Position numbers and translations under genes: made by a program
From: an uncultured beta proteobacterium
GTDB lineage: Bacteria; Pseudomonadota; Gammaproteobacteria; Burkholderiales; SG8-39
Assembly (NCBI GenBank): GCA_903868285.1
Contig: CAIPUP010000413.1
Span: forward strand, 1 to 16,388
DNA: 16,388 nt
Direction: 5' to 3'
The notes under the pieces: generated by a model
Databases searched by the model: none
Seen by the model: only the letters and a program-made list of their open reading frames with translations
Told to the model about the DNA's origin: nothing
Shown here: positions 7,401 to 14,703 of the stretch, piece by piece
How positions within the stretch are numbered: the stretch's first letter is position 1
Layout of the letters: each line of letters opens with the position of its first letter

Positions 7401-8347
7401 CACAGCGCCCGGGCTTCGGTGCCGGGCTGGCAGCGGCGCTGCTGGCGGTGGTGATCTGGGGCGTGCAGTTTCCGGTGGCCAAGGATGCCTTCGCCCAGAT
7501 CGATCCGTTTCACATCACCGCCATCCGCTATCTGGTCGGCACCCTGGCCTTGCTGCCCCTGGTGCTGTGGCGCGAGGGCTTGCAGGTGTTGCGCTACGAG
7601 GGGCGCTTTGCCAGCGCCACGCTGCACGGACTGATCGGTATGTGCGGTTCGCCGATGCTGGTGTTCTGGGGCCTGGCGCATACCCGGCCGGAACATACCG
7701 CCATCATCGTTTCGACCCAGCCGGTGCTGACCGCGCTGGCCGAGTGGCTGGTGCGCGGGCGTCGGCCGACACGCGCCACCTTGCTGTGCCTGCTGGCAGC
7801 GGTGCTGGGGGCGATCACCGTGATCACCAAATGGGATCTGGCCCTGGTGCTCAGCCCGGGCGAGCTCAAGGGCGATCTGCTGGCGCTGGGCGGTGCGATT
7901 TGCTGGGTCAGCTACACCCTGTCGGCCGAGCGCTATCCGGCTTGGTCCTCGGTAAAGTTCACCACGCTGACGCTGATCCCCGGCACAATCGCCACCCTGT
8001 GCATCGTGGCCTGGAGCGATTTCAACGGCTGGCTGGTGCTGCCATCGATGCTGCAGTTGCAGGCGGCCGGCCCGGAGCTGGTGTATCTGTCCTTCATCGG
8101 CGTGCTGGTGGCGATGCTGGCCTGGAATGCCGGACTGGCGCGCATCGGTGCGTTGAATGCGATGCTGCTGTTGTGCCTGTTCCCGGTCATCACCTTTGCG
8201 GTGCGCTATGCCCAGGGGCAGCGCTTCACTGCGCTGGAGCTGGCTGGTGCTGCGCTGGTGGTGGGTGCGCTGGCGGTGAATAACCTGTATCAACGACGGC
8301 TTGCGTCGCAGGCCAGAGCCGATTTTTCTGAGGAGGTAAAAAAGTGA
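7397..8347 (+). CDS. EamA-family (drug/metabolite superfamily) transporter
   Basis: A 316-residue inner-membrane protein with two EamA domains, about ten hydrophobic helices. Helix 1 reads LAAALLAVVIWGVQFPVAK, and the loop FHITAIRYLVGTLALLPL is typical of the first domain. The second domain starts near GELKGDLLALGGAICWVSYTL. Family members export amino acids, metabolites or drugs. The open frame extends back to 7250 through the lysine-rich tail of the RidA gene in another frame. The real start is GTG 7397, which overlaps the RidA stop as GTGA and gives a normal family length. Its own stop overlaps the next gene's GTG in the same way. Being translationally tied to a RidA and a solute receptor, it may export an intermediate or import the same compound; the substrate is unknown. 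Confidence 0.9.
   Translation: MTQRPGFGAGLAAALLAVVIWGVQFPVAKDAFAQIDPFHITAIRYLVGTLALLPLVLWREGLQVLRYEGRFASATLHGLIGMCGSPMLVFWGLAHTRPEHTAIIVSTQPVLTALAEWLVRGRRPTRATLLCLLAAVLGAITVITKWDLALVLSPGELKGDLLALGGAICWVSYTLSAERYPAWSSVKFTTLTLIPGTIATLCIVAWSDFNGWLVLPSMLQLQAAGPELVYLSFIGVLVAMLAWNAGLARIGALNAMLLLCLFPVITFAVRYAQGQRFTALELAGAALVVGALAVNNLYQRRLASQARADFSEEVKK
8331..8337 (+). promoter_or_regulatory. Consensus ribosome binding site for the Bug receptor gene
   Basis: AGGAGGT lies six A residues before the GTG at 8344 and inside the last codons of the exporter gene. It is the strongest Shine-Dalgarno I saw in the window and decides the GTG start. It suggests the receptor is made in excess of the transporter despite the stop/start overlap. 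Confidence 0.8.
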
Positions 8348-9348
8348 ATAAAATCAATAACTTAGCATTAATCTTCGGTGTCACAACGACGCTAATGGGC
8401 GGACTGCTGCCAACGCTGGCGCAAGCGCAGGGTAGCGCTGCGGGTGCCTGGCCTACCAAATCGGTGAAGCTGATCATTCCGTTTCCGCCTGGTGGGTCAA
8501 CCGACATCGTTGGTCGTATCGCGGCCGAACGTCTGTCGCGTGAACTGGGTCAGCCAGTGGTGATCGAGAACCGCGGCGGTGCTGGCGGAGCGATCGGCGC
8601 CGAGATGATTGCGCGCGCTGTCCCCGATGGTTACACCCTTGGCATGGCGACGGTCAGCACGCATGGTGTGCTGCCGGTGGTGAACCCGAAGCTGTCCTAT
8701 GACCCGATGCGCGATTTCATCCCGGTCACCAACCTGGCGGCGGTGCCGAACGTGCTGGCAGTGCATCCGGGCGTGAAGGCCGCGAACATGAAGGAGTTGC
8801 TGGCGCTGCTGCGGGCCAACCCCGGCAAGCTGTCCTATGCCTCGTCTGGTACGGGTGGCATTGGTCATCTGATGGGCGAGACCTTCAAGGCCAGCACCAA
8901 GACCTTCATCGTGCATGTGCCATATCGCGGTGCAGCGCCAGCGGTGACCGACGCCATGGCCGGTCAGGTGGAAATGATCTTCGACAACCTGCCGTCGTCC
9001 TTGCAGGCAGTGCGCAGCGGCAAGCTGCGTGGTATCGCGGTGGCGGCGCAGCAGCGTTTCCCGGCCCTGCCTGATGTGCCAACTTATGCCGAGCTGGGCA
9101 TGCCCGAGTGCAATGGCATGGCCTGGTACGGCCTGGTCTACCCGGCCAAGACGCCGGACGCCATCGTGCAGCGGGTACATGCCGCAGCAGTGCGCGCGCT
9201 GGCCGATCCCTTGGTGCGTGACAAGCTGCGTGAACAGGCCGCCTTTGCTGTCGGCAACACTCCAGCCCAGTTCGCCGAGGAGATCCGCAAGGAAATCGAA
9301 ACCAACCGGCGCGTGGTGAAGGAGCAGGGCATCGTCATGACCGAGTAG
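8344..9348 (+). CDS. Bug family (tripartite tricarboxylate transporter) periplasmic solute-binding protein
   Basis: A 334-residue receptor. It has a cleavable signal peptide, with basic start, hydrophobic core and LAQAQ where cleavage after Ala28 is likely. Bug-family signatures follow: WPTKSVKLIIPFPPGGSTD (ligand-binding loop 1), ENRGGAGGAIGAEM, PDGYTLGM, YDPMRDFIPVT, ANPGKLSYASSGTGG, VPYRGAAPAVTD and GQVEMIFDN. Family members bind carboxylates, amides or aromatic acids in the periplasm and normally work with TctA/TctB membrane proteins. None are encoded here, so it is an orphan receptor, as is common in Burkholderiales. The GTG start overlaps the exporter stop and has a consensus ribosome binding site. 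The first about 60 bases are more A/T-rich than the rest. A strong terminator follows. Confidence 0.93.
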   Translation: MNKINNLALIFGVTTTLMGGLLPTLAQAQGSAAGAWPTKSVKLIIPFPPGGSTDIVGRIAAERLSRELGQPVVIENRGGAGGAIGAEMIARAVPDGYTLGMATVSTHGVLPVVNPKLSYDPMRDFIPVTNLAAVPNVLAVHPGVKAANMKELLALLRANPGKLSYASSGTGGIGHLMGETFKASTKTFIVHVPYRGAAPAVTDAMAGQVEMIFDNLPSSLQAVRSGKLRGIAVAAQQRFPALPDVPTYAELGMPECNGMAWYGLVYPAKTPDAIVQRVHAAAVRALADPLVRDKLREQAAFAVGNTPAQFAEEIRKEIETNRRVVKEQGIVMTE

Positions 9349-9370
9349 TGGTTTGCGCTGGAGCACATAA

Positions 9371-9399
9371 AAAAAGGGGAGCCGCTGGCTCCCCTTTTT
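9371..9399. terminator. Bidirectional intrinsic terminator
   Basis: A perfect 13-bp inverted repeat, AAAAAGGGGAGCC, loop GCT, GGCTCCCCTTTTT, lies between convergent genes. A GC-rich stem flanked by an A run on one side and a T run on the other terminates transcription from both directions: the Bug gene ends 22 bases before it and the VOC gene 15 bases after it on the other strand. Confidence 0.93.
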
Positions 9400-9414
9400 C
9401 ATGGCCGCAGTGGT

Positions 9415-10656
9415 TCAGGCCAGCGGTCCGAGGAAAATCTCGCCGTTGTAGGCGTCCTCGTTGCCCGCCACCGACTCTGGCCAATGATCCAGATCGATGC
9501 GGGCGCGCTGCGCCGCCGGACGCGGCTTGCCATCCCAGCCTAGCTGCTCCATGTTCCAGTACAGCTGCATGGCATTGCCGTCCGGATCGATGGCATAGGC
9601 GCAGTAGTCGATGCCGGGCGACAGTTCCTGCGGCAGCATCTTGATGGTCACGCCGTGCTGCTTGAGGTAGGCCACGGCATCCTTGAGCTGGCTGTAGCTG
9701 CCCAGCTGCATGCCGAAGGACATCAGGTTGGTATCGGCCCGCAGCCCGAGCTCGGCACGCAGTGCCGAGGGGTAGAGCGCCATGCTGTGATGTTCGGTAT
9801 TGGCGCGCAGGAACACGCAGCGATGACCGTTGTAGATCACCTCTTCGGTGATGCGCAGACCGAGATCGTCGCGATAGAAACCCAGCGACTGTTCCATGTC
9901 GTCGGTGAACAGACGCACCGGACCGATCTTGTGCACCTTGAACGGCCGACCCAGCAGCACGCCGCCGACGTCATAGGTTTCTTGATTGAATTCCTCGGCG
10001 CGCCAGCCGGCGGTCATCGGCACACCGCTTTGGTCGGCTTCGATCACTTCGCTGTATTCCGACTTGTGCGGCAGCATCGGTGGTTTCACATGCCGTGTGC
10101 CGTACATGTTCTTGGGCTTGGAATAGCCGTCCCAGCCGATCTGCTCGATGCCGTAGAACAGTTCGTTGACATGGCCGGTGGGATCGAGCGGATAGAAATG
10201 CCAGTTCGAGCCCGGCAGGTCACGGCCGGCGCGATGAATGCGTTTGCCACGCTGACTGAACCAGTCAAAGCCGTCGGACACCTCTTGCAGGCTGCCGACC
10301 TGCCAGGTGATCTGGTTGATGCCGCCGGCCATCGGGAATTCGGTCGAGAGCTTGTTCAGCGCGCCATAGACCTTGCGCGGAAAAAACACGAAGGAGTGAT
10401 GCTCGGTGCCATGACGGCAGAAGTAGCCCACGCTGGGCCCGAGCTTGGCCACTTCCTCGGCTGGCAGACGCGGCCCGAAGTCCAGCGGATCGGCGATGCG
10501 AAAGCCCAGCAGATTGCAGTAGAAATGCTTGCTCACTTCCGGGTCGAGCACATTGACGCCGAAGTGACCCAGACGACGTATCTTGAACGGGCGAGGCAGG
10601 CGCACGCCACCGACCAGAAACTCTTCCTGCGTGCTGGGCAATACAGTGGTGTTCAT
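9415..10656 (-). CDS. Two-domain VOC family protein, extradiol dioxygenase-like
   Basis: A 413-residue protein built of two homologous vicinal-oxygen-chelate halves (about 25-180 and 240-380). Shared landmarks are TEHHSFVFFP against TEHHSMALYP, and NELFYGIEQIGWDG (164-177) against MQLYWNMEQLGWDG (363-376). By analogy with type I extradiol dioxygenases the metal triad of half one would be His31 (GHFGVNV), the residue at Gln115 (INQITWQV, usually His) and Glu165. In half two the matching positions are Val/Arg at 247-248, Gly/Phe at 314-315 and Gln364, so no triad remains. A ring-cleaving dioxygenase is the closest description, but the His-to-Gln change leaves the reaction open. The ATG has CAGGAG 8-9 bases upstream. 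It is the last gene of the operon. Confidence 0.85.
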   Translation of the reverse strand: MNTTVLPSTQEEFLVGGVRLPRPFKIRRLGHFGVNVLDPEVSKHFYCNLLGFRIADPLDFGPRLPAEEVAKLGPSVGYFCRHGTEHHSFVFFPRKVYGALNKLSTEFPMAGGINQITWQVGSLQEVSDGFDWFSQRGKRIHRAGRDLPGSNWHFYPLDPTGHVNELFYGIEQIGWDGYSKPKNMYGTRHVKPPMLPHKSEYSEVIEADQSGVPMTAGWRAEEFNQETYDVGGVLLGRPFKVHKIGPVRLFTDDMEQSLGFYRDDLGLRITEEVIYNGHRCVFLRANTEHHSMALYPSALRAELGLRADTNLMSFGMQLGSYSQLKDAVAYLKQHGVTIKMLPQELSPGIDYCAYAIDPDGNAMQLYWNMEQLGWDGKPRPAAQRARIDLDHWPESVAGNEDAYNGEIFLGPLA

Positions 10657-10719
10657 CAGTGATGCTCCTGAGCGATGAGATGTCGTTTGAAAATCGGTTT
10701 GAAACTGGTTGCGGTTATG

Positions 10720-11352
10720 TCAGACCGCCATCAGCCAGGCCTGTGCCTCGGCGATCAGGCTATCCAGCGCTGCTCCCTTGGCCGTGGGCAGATCGGCATT
10801 GACCGTGGCACCGGCCCGCGTTTGCAGATAGGCCAGATGGCGATAGCCCTCCGGAAAGCGCGCCAGCAGCGCCGGATCGAGCGGGACACGCTGCTGCGCA
10901 TCGACCGGCATCAGACTGTCTTTTTCGTAAACCAGTTTCCGTTTGGCGATACGCCACACGCCATCGCGCTGCTCGACCCGGTCATAGAAGCGTCCGGCGC
11001 AATGGACATCGACCTCGATGCCATCGAGCGGCCCGCGCACCTGGATCGCCATGCGGGTCTGGGCGATGGCGCGAGTGGCGTTCACTTGCACGATGCTGCC
11101 ACCCAGAAAATGTTGTGAGCGCGAGCCCTTGCGCCAGGAGGCCTGGGCCGCCTCGATAAACGCCTCCACCGGACCATCGAACCAGGTGGCGGTCATGGTG
11201 GCATCGGCGTGCATGGTGCTGCGCAGGCCATCCCAGTCGCCGGTGTCGCGATACAGCGCCCAGGACTGCACCACCTCGGTGATGGCCAGGCGTTGCAACA
11301 GCGCCGCTGTGGCGTCGCTGCTCATGGGAGTAGGACTGGCGGTGGGGTTCAT
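10720..11352 (-). CDS. SnoaL-like / NTF2-like family protein
   Basis: A 210-residue cone-shaped NTF2-fold protein. The N-terminal helix region LAITEVVQSWALYRDTGDWDGL, the strand ATMTATWFDG, HFLGG at about 81-85, and the long strand pair GRFYDRVEQRDGVWRIAKRKL are typical of SnoaL_4 domains. Polar residues Tyr34, Asp36/Asp39, His81 and Asp115 are placed as in dehydratases and isomerases of this fold such as BaiE and scytalone dehydratase, so a dehydratase, isomerase or cyclase role is plausible. The fold also forms non-catalytic dioxygenase beta subunits. The C-terminal 60 residues extend beyond the core. The ATG has GAGG about 8 bases upstream. Position between a Bug receptor and a VOC dioxygenase-like gene supports a catabolic role. 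Substrate unknown. Confidence 0.8.
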   Translation of the reverse strand: MNPTASPTPMSSDATAALLQRLAITEVVQSWALYRDTGDWDGLRSTMHADATMTATWFDGPVEAFIEAAQASWRKGSRSQHFLGGSIVQVNATRAIAQTRMAIQVRGPLDGIEVDVHCAGRFYDRVEQRDGVWRIAKRKLVYEKDSLMPVDAQQRVPLDPALLARFPEGYRHLAYLQTRAGATVNADLPTAKGAALDSLIAEAQAWLMAV

Positions 11353-11376
11353 GCGCTGCGCCTCATTGCTGCGTGA

Positions 11377-12414
11377 TCATTCCGGCACGATGCCCGCTTG
11401 CTTCATCAGGCCGGTCCATTTGCTCACTTCGGCTTTGACAAAGGCTTCGCTCTCGGCACTGCTCATGCGCAGACTGCGACCGGCGTTCTGTTCCAGGCGG
11501 GTACGGATCTCGGCCAGTTGTGTGGCCTTGTCCAGTTCGGCGCGCAGGCGCTCGACCACCGCCGGCGGTGTCTTGGCGGGGGCAAACCAGCCGAACCAGG
11601 TTTCCATCTCAAGCTGGAAGGCACCGGTTTCGTTGATTGTCGGCACCTGCGGTGCATCCGGTGCGCGTTGGCGGCTGGACACCGCCAGGGCCTTGGCCTG
11701 ACCCGATTGCAGATAGGAACGGGTGGTGGTGCTGTTGTCAAAAAACAGATCGACCCGACCTGCCAGCAGATCTTGGTACACCGGCTGCGCGCCCTTGTAC
11801 GGCACCATCAGGATGTCGACATTGCCCAGGCTGCGTACGAACATGGCCAGGATGTACTGACCGCTGCCCGGGCCGCTGGAGCCGATGGTGAGCTTGCCCG
11901 GATTGGCGCGGGCAAAGGCGAATACATCCTTGAGCGTGGATTGCGCCAGGTCTTTGCGTGCGATCAGGGTGTAGCTGTGGCTCACCACAATGCGCAGCGG
12001 CACGAAGTCGGCCACCGGGTCGTAGCCCGGTTGCTTGTAGAGGCCCATGTTGAGCGCGAAATTCGACAACCCGCCCACCAGCAGGTGATAGCCATCGGCC
12101 GGCGCGCGCGCGATGGTTTGCGTGCCCAGCAGCGTACCGCCGCCGGGGCGGTTCTCCACCACGATCTGCTGCCCCATTTGTTGCGACAGCTGATTGCCCA
12201 GCACGCGTGCCACCAGATCAAAGCCACCGCCGGGGGTGGAGGGCGCAATGATGCGGATCGGGCGACTGGGGTACTCCTGCGCCTGGGCTGTCTGCAGCCC
12301 GGGATGCAAGCCCAACGGGACGATGGCGACGATAGCAACGAGGCTGCCCAGCAGCAAGGCGCGATACGTTGCCGCTGGGCAGCAGCCTGTGCGACGTTGG
12401 ATGAATAGCGGCAT
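11377..12414 (-). CDS. Bug family (tripartite tricarboxylate transporter) periplasmic solute-binding protein
   Basis: A 345-residue orphan receptor with a long signal peptide: basic IQRRTG start, hydrophobic core about 19-37, and a likely cut after QTAQA near residue 45. Family marks are YPSRPIRIIAPSTPGGGFDLVAR, ENRPGGGTLLGTQ, ADGYHLLVGG, YDPVADFVPL, ANPGKLTIGSSGPGSGQ, VPYKGAQPVYQD and GRVDLFFDN. It differs clearly from the receptor at 8344, so it probably binds another ligand. The frame extends to a TTG at 12429, but ATG 12414 with GAGG 9 bases upstream is preferred. It is embedded in the five-gene operon, 37 bases after the Ldh gene and 24 before the SnoaL-like gene. The ligand is presumably the pathway's starting compound (inference). 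Confidence 0.93.
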   Translation of the reverse strand: MPLFIQRRTGCCPAATYRALLLGSLVAIVAIVPLGLHPGLQTAQAQEYPSRPIRIIAPSTPGGGFDLVARVLGNQLSQQMGQQIVVENRPGGGTLLGTQTIARAPADGYHLLVGGLSNFALNMGLYKQPGYDPVADFVPLRIVVSHSYTLIARKDLAQSTLKDVFAFARANPGKLTIGSSGPGSGQYILAMFVRSLGNVDILMVPYKGAQPVYQDLLAGRVDLFFDNSTTTRSYLQSGQAKALAVSSRQRAPDAPQVPTINETGAFQLEMETWFGWFAPAKTPPAVVERLRAELDKATQLAEIRTRLEQNAGRSLRMSSAESEAFVKAEVSKWTGLMKQAGIVPE

Positions 12415-12451
12415 CAGAGGTGACCTCAATATTCGTCGAGGGTGGGCAGGT

Positions 12452-13540
12452 TCAGGCCTGATCGAACATCGTCACGCCGGCCTTCTCTGCGGCGGCCTTG
12501 AGTTCCTGATAAATCGCCGGCGGAATCGGCACGCCGTCGCGGCTGCGCTTTTGCAGCATCGCTTCGCCGCGCTCGCCGGGCATCAGGATGCCGGCGGCAT
12601 CGGCGGTATCCGGGTCGACCGGCAGGCCCTTGATGTCGCGCACCAGACGCTCGACTTCAGCGGCATAGGCAGCCGGATCGCCAAAGCGCGAGATGTCGAT
12701 GGCCAGTACCAGTCCGTTCTGGCGATGCCGCTTGCCCAGTTCGGTACCTTCGATGGACTCGGACAGCAGCGGGTTGGCTACCAGCACGCTAGTGATGAGC
12801 TCGATCATCAGCGACAGACCCGAGCCCTTGGCGCCAGACATCGGCAGCGGAATATGTGCCTCCGCCGGATCGGTGGTGGGCAGTCCCTGCTTGTTGAGTG
12901 CCCAACCCGGCGGAATGGGCGTCTTGTTCTTGCGCGCCTGCACCAGCTTGCCCAGCGCCACGATGCCGGTGGCCATGTCCAGCACGATCGGGCCGTTGCG
13001 CCCGCCCGGCACCGCAATCGATAGCGGATTGGTCGAGGCTCCGGCAGCACGCGCACCGTGATAGGCCATGTTGGCCCAGGACGAAGTCATGGCAATGCCG
13101 ACCATGTCGTGATGCGCCGCCATCAGGGTGTAGTAGCCAATGGCGCCAGCATGGGTGGTCGAGCGCACCGTAGCCAGGCCGATGCCGGCGATCTTGGCCT
13201 TCTTGATCGCCGCGTCCATGGCAAAGCTCATGCCCACTGCACCGATGGCACGGTCGGCTTCGATCTGCACCATGGCCGGTGTTTCATCGGTCACCATCAT
13301 GGCCGGGTTGGGATTCATATCCCCGGCGGCGATGATTTCCAGATAGCGCGGAATGCGCGTCACGCCATGCGTATCCATGCCGCGCAGATTGGCCCACACC
13401 AGCACATCGGCGATGACACCGGCCTGTGCCGCCGGTGCGCCGGCCTTGACGAACATCTCGCTGGCAAAGCGCTTGAGTGCATCGGCGCTGGCGATTACCG
13501 GGCGCGGCGCTGCCGGGGTGCTGCTGGCTTGCTGGGTCAT
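12452..13540 (-). CDS. Ldh family (type 2 malate/L-lactate/sulfolactate dehydrogenase-like) oxidoreductase
   Basis: A 362-residue NAD(P)-dependent 2-hydroxyacid dehydrogenase of the LDH2/MDH2 (AllD, ComC, YbiC) fold, unrelated to classic LDH. Marks are the N-terminal helix ending RGMDTHGVTRIPRY (Arg53, Asp56, His58 contact substrate/cofactor), the SFAMDAAIKKAKIAGIGLATVR helix-strand, catalytic-type His130 in STTHAGAIGYY, TNPLSIAVPGG, ALNKQGLPTTDP, and GAKGSGLSLMIELI. The length is normal. The reaction in this family is 2-oxoacid to 2-hydroxyacid, or reduction of cyclic imines in a related branch, so the exact substrate is open. Its ATG is 7 bases after the hydrolase stop; the GGAATAAG sequence there may serve as ribosome binding site. 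Confidence 0.92.
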   Translation of the reverse strand: MTQQASSTPAAPRPVIASADALKRFASEMFVKAGAPAAQAGVIADVLVWANLRGMDTHGVTRIPRYLEIIAAGDMNPNPAMMVTDETPAMVQIEADRAIGAVGMSFAMDAAIKKAKIAGIGLATVRSTTHAGAIGYYTLMAAHHDMVGIAMTSSWANMAYHGARAAGASTNPLSIAVPGGRNGPIVLDMATGIVALGKLVQARKNKTPIPPGWALNKQGLPTTDPAEAHIPLPMSGAKGSGLSLMIELITSVLVANPLLSESIEGTELGKRHRQNGLVLAIDISRFGDPAAYAAEVERLVRDIKGLPVDPDTADAAGILMPGERGEAMLQKRSRDGVPIPPAIYQELKAAAEKAGVTMFDQA

Positions 13541-13547
13541 TGCGGGC

Positions 13548-14453
13548 TTATTCCTTGGCGTGGGCGGAGTTGCTGGCCTTGACCTTGCTCGGATCGACCG
13601 GAATGTTTTTCTCCAGCCAGTTCTTCACCAGGTCGAGCACGATGTCATTGCCTTCAGACAGGATGAAGTGATCGGTCTTGGCCACCAGATGCAGGTCGGT
13701 GGAATCCTTGCCGGCATGCATGAACAGATCGACCGACTGCTCGGTCGGGGTGACCGAGTCATTGGACGGGTGCAGCAGCAGCAGCGGGCGCGGTGCGATC
13801 TTGCCCACCACATCGTTGGCCATGAAGTTGTACATGCTCTCGACCACATCGAACGGGAACTCGAAGAACGAGCCCTTGGACAGGTTGCCGCGCAGATGCT
13901 CGGGGATGGGCACGATGTCCCAGCGCGGCACCATCATTTGTTCGCCGCGCGCCTTGCGCTTTTTGCCTTCTTCCATCATGTCGGTGAATTTCTTCCAGGC
14001 CTCGGGCGAGGCATGCTGCTTGCGGAATTTCTTCGGGCCATCGCCCCAGCCGCCGGAGGAGATGCAGGCTGCCAGCCGGCTGTCGACGCCAGCGGCATAC
14101 ACCGCCACCGCCGCGCCAAAGCTGTGACCGAGCACGCCGATGCGCGCCGGATCGATCTCGGCACGCGAGGCCATGTAGGTGAGCGCGCTGCTGGTGTCCT
14201 CGACCTGCTCCAGGCAGATCACCCGGCCGCGCTCGCCTTCACTCTCGCCGCAGCCGCGCATGTCAAAGCGGATCGAGGCATAGCCCCACTTGGCCAGCAG
14301 CTCGGCGGTGAGGTACATCCAGTGCGCTTCCTTGTTGCTGCCAAAGCCGTGCAGCAGCAGGAAGGCCGGTACCTTGCCCTTGGCGTTGTCGGGGATGCGC
14401 ACCACGCCAGAGAGTTTCAGGCCGTGGGAATCGAACGAGACGGTTTCTTGCAT
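13548..14453 (-). CDS. Alpha/beta hydrolase family protein
   Basis: A 301-residue cytosolic serine hydrolase. The oxyanion strand FLLLHGFGSNKEAHW is at 31-45, the nucleophile elbow GHSFG has Ser111, the acid is probably Asp232 in LLHPSNDSVTP, and the catalytic His is His262 in KTDHFIL. FDMRGCGESEG is the usual loop after strand 4. A lysine-rich cap segment (KKFRK, EEGKKRKARGEQ) and an aromatic cap (FFEFPFDVVESMYNF) lie between the core halves. Peptidase-S9-like and acyl-esterase proteins of this type cleave esters, amides or C-C bonds. As first gene of an operon with a VOC dioxygenase-like protein, a ring-fission product hydrolase or entry esterase is plausible. The ATG has AAGGA 7 bases upstream. 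Confidence 0.9.
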   Translation of the reverse strand: MQETVSFDSHGLKLSGVVRIPDNAKGKVPAFLLLHGFGSNKEAHWMYLTAELLAKWGYASIRFDMRGCGESEGERGRVICLEQVEDTSSALTYMASRAEIDPARIGVLGHSFGAAVAVYAAGVDSRLAACISSGGWGDGPKKFRKQHASPEAWKKFTDMMEEGKKRKARGEQMMVPRWDIVPIPEHLRGNLSKGSFFEFPFDVVESMYNFMANDVVGKIAPRPLLLLHPSNDSVTPTEQSVDLFMHAGKDSTDLHLVAKTDHFILSEGNDIVLDLVKNWLEKNIPVDPSKVKASNSAHAKE

Positions 14454-14703
14454 GGTGGATCCTTGTTACCTGGGTTAAAGGAGTGTTTGAAGGAGTGAAA
14501 GGGTGAAAGCGTGAGGGGCGGTCGCAGTCGAGGGTGTGCAAAGCAGAGGTGCCTTTGCGCCTGCCCCGGCCGGATCGGCAGCAGGGCGCGATTCTAGCCT
14601 GTCGTGCCCACCCCGCCGGGGCGCGGCGGTTTTCGGCCTGCTGCGCAGTTTTTGGACCTGGCGCTCTTTCCTTTGTTGCGACGAGCGGCGAGAATCGCGC
14701 CCC
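14454..14703. promoter_or_regulatory. Intergenic region upstream of the catabolic operon; CU-rich leader with repeats
   Basis: A 250-base gap between divergent genes. On the plus strand 14478-14520 is purine-rich with AAGGAGTG at 14478-14485 and again at 14490-14497 (12-base period). On the minus strand this is a C/T-rich operon leader with two CACTCCTT copies, complementary to a Shine-Dalgarno. A minus-strand TAGAAT (14596-14591), about 140 bases before the hydrolase ATG, is a possible -10, but I see no good -35. Extension of the small gene at 14704 back into this region is not supported. Confidence 0.35.

Noticed and set aside
7277..8293. 338-codon minus-strand open frame
   Set aside because: It is opposite the EamA gene, is rich in Gln/His/Arg, and has no domain or ribosome binding site. 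It mirrors the exporter codon bias.
9655..10662. 335-codon plus-strand open frame
   Set aside because: It is the complement of the VOC gene, which has clear paired domains and conserved motifs. The plus-strand protein has none.
11398..12408. 336-codon plus-strand open frame
   Set aside because: It is a shadow of the Bug receptor, whose family motifs are unambiguous on the minus strand.
13353..14498. 381-codon plus-strand open frame
   Set aside because: It is antisense across both the Ldh and hydrolase genes, so it cannot be under the same constraint. It is His/Gln/Arg-rich with no domain.
14536..14703. Upstream extension of the small Cys-containing protein
   Set aside because: It adds 56 low-complexity residues without conservation signals and would overlap the presumed promoter region.
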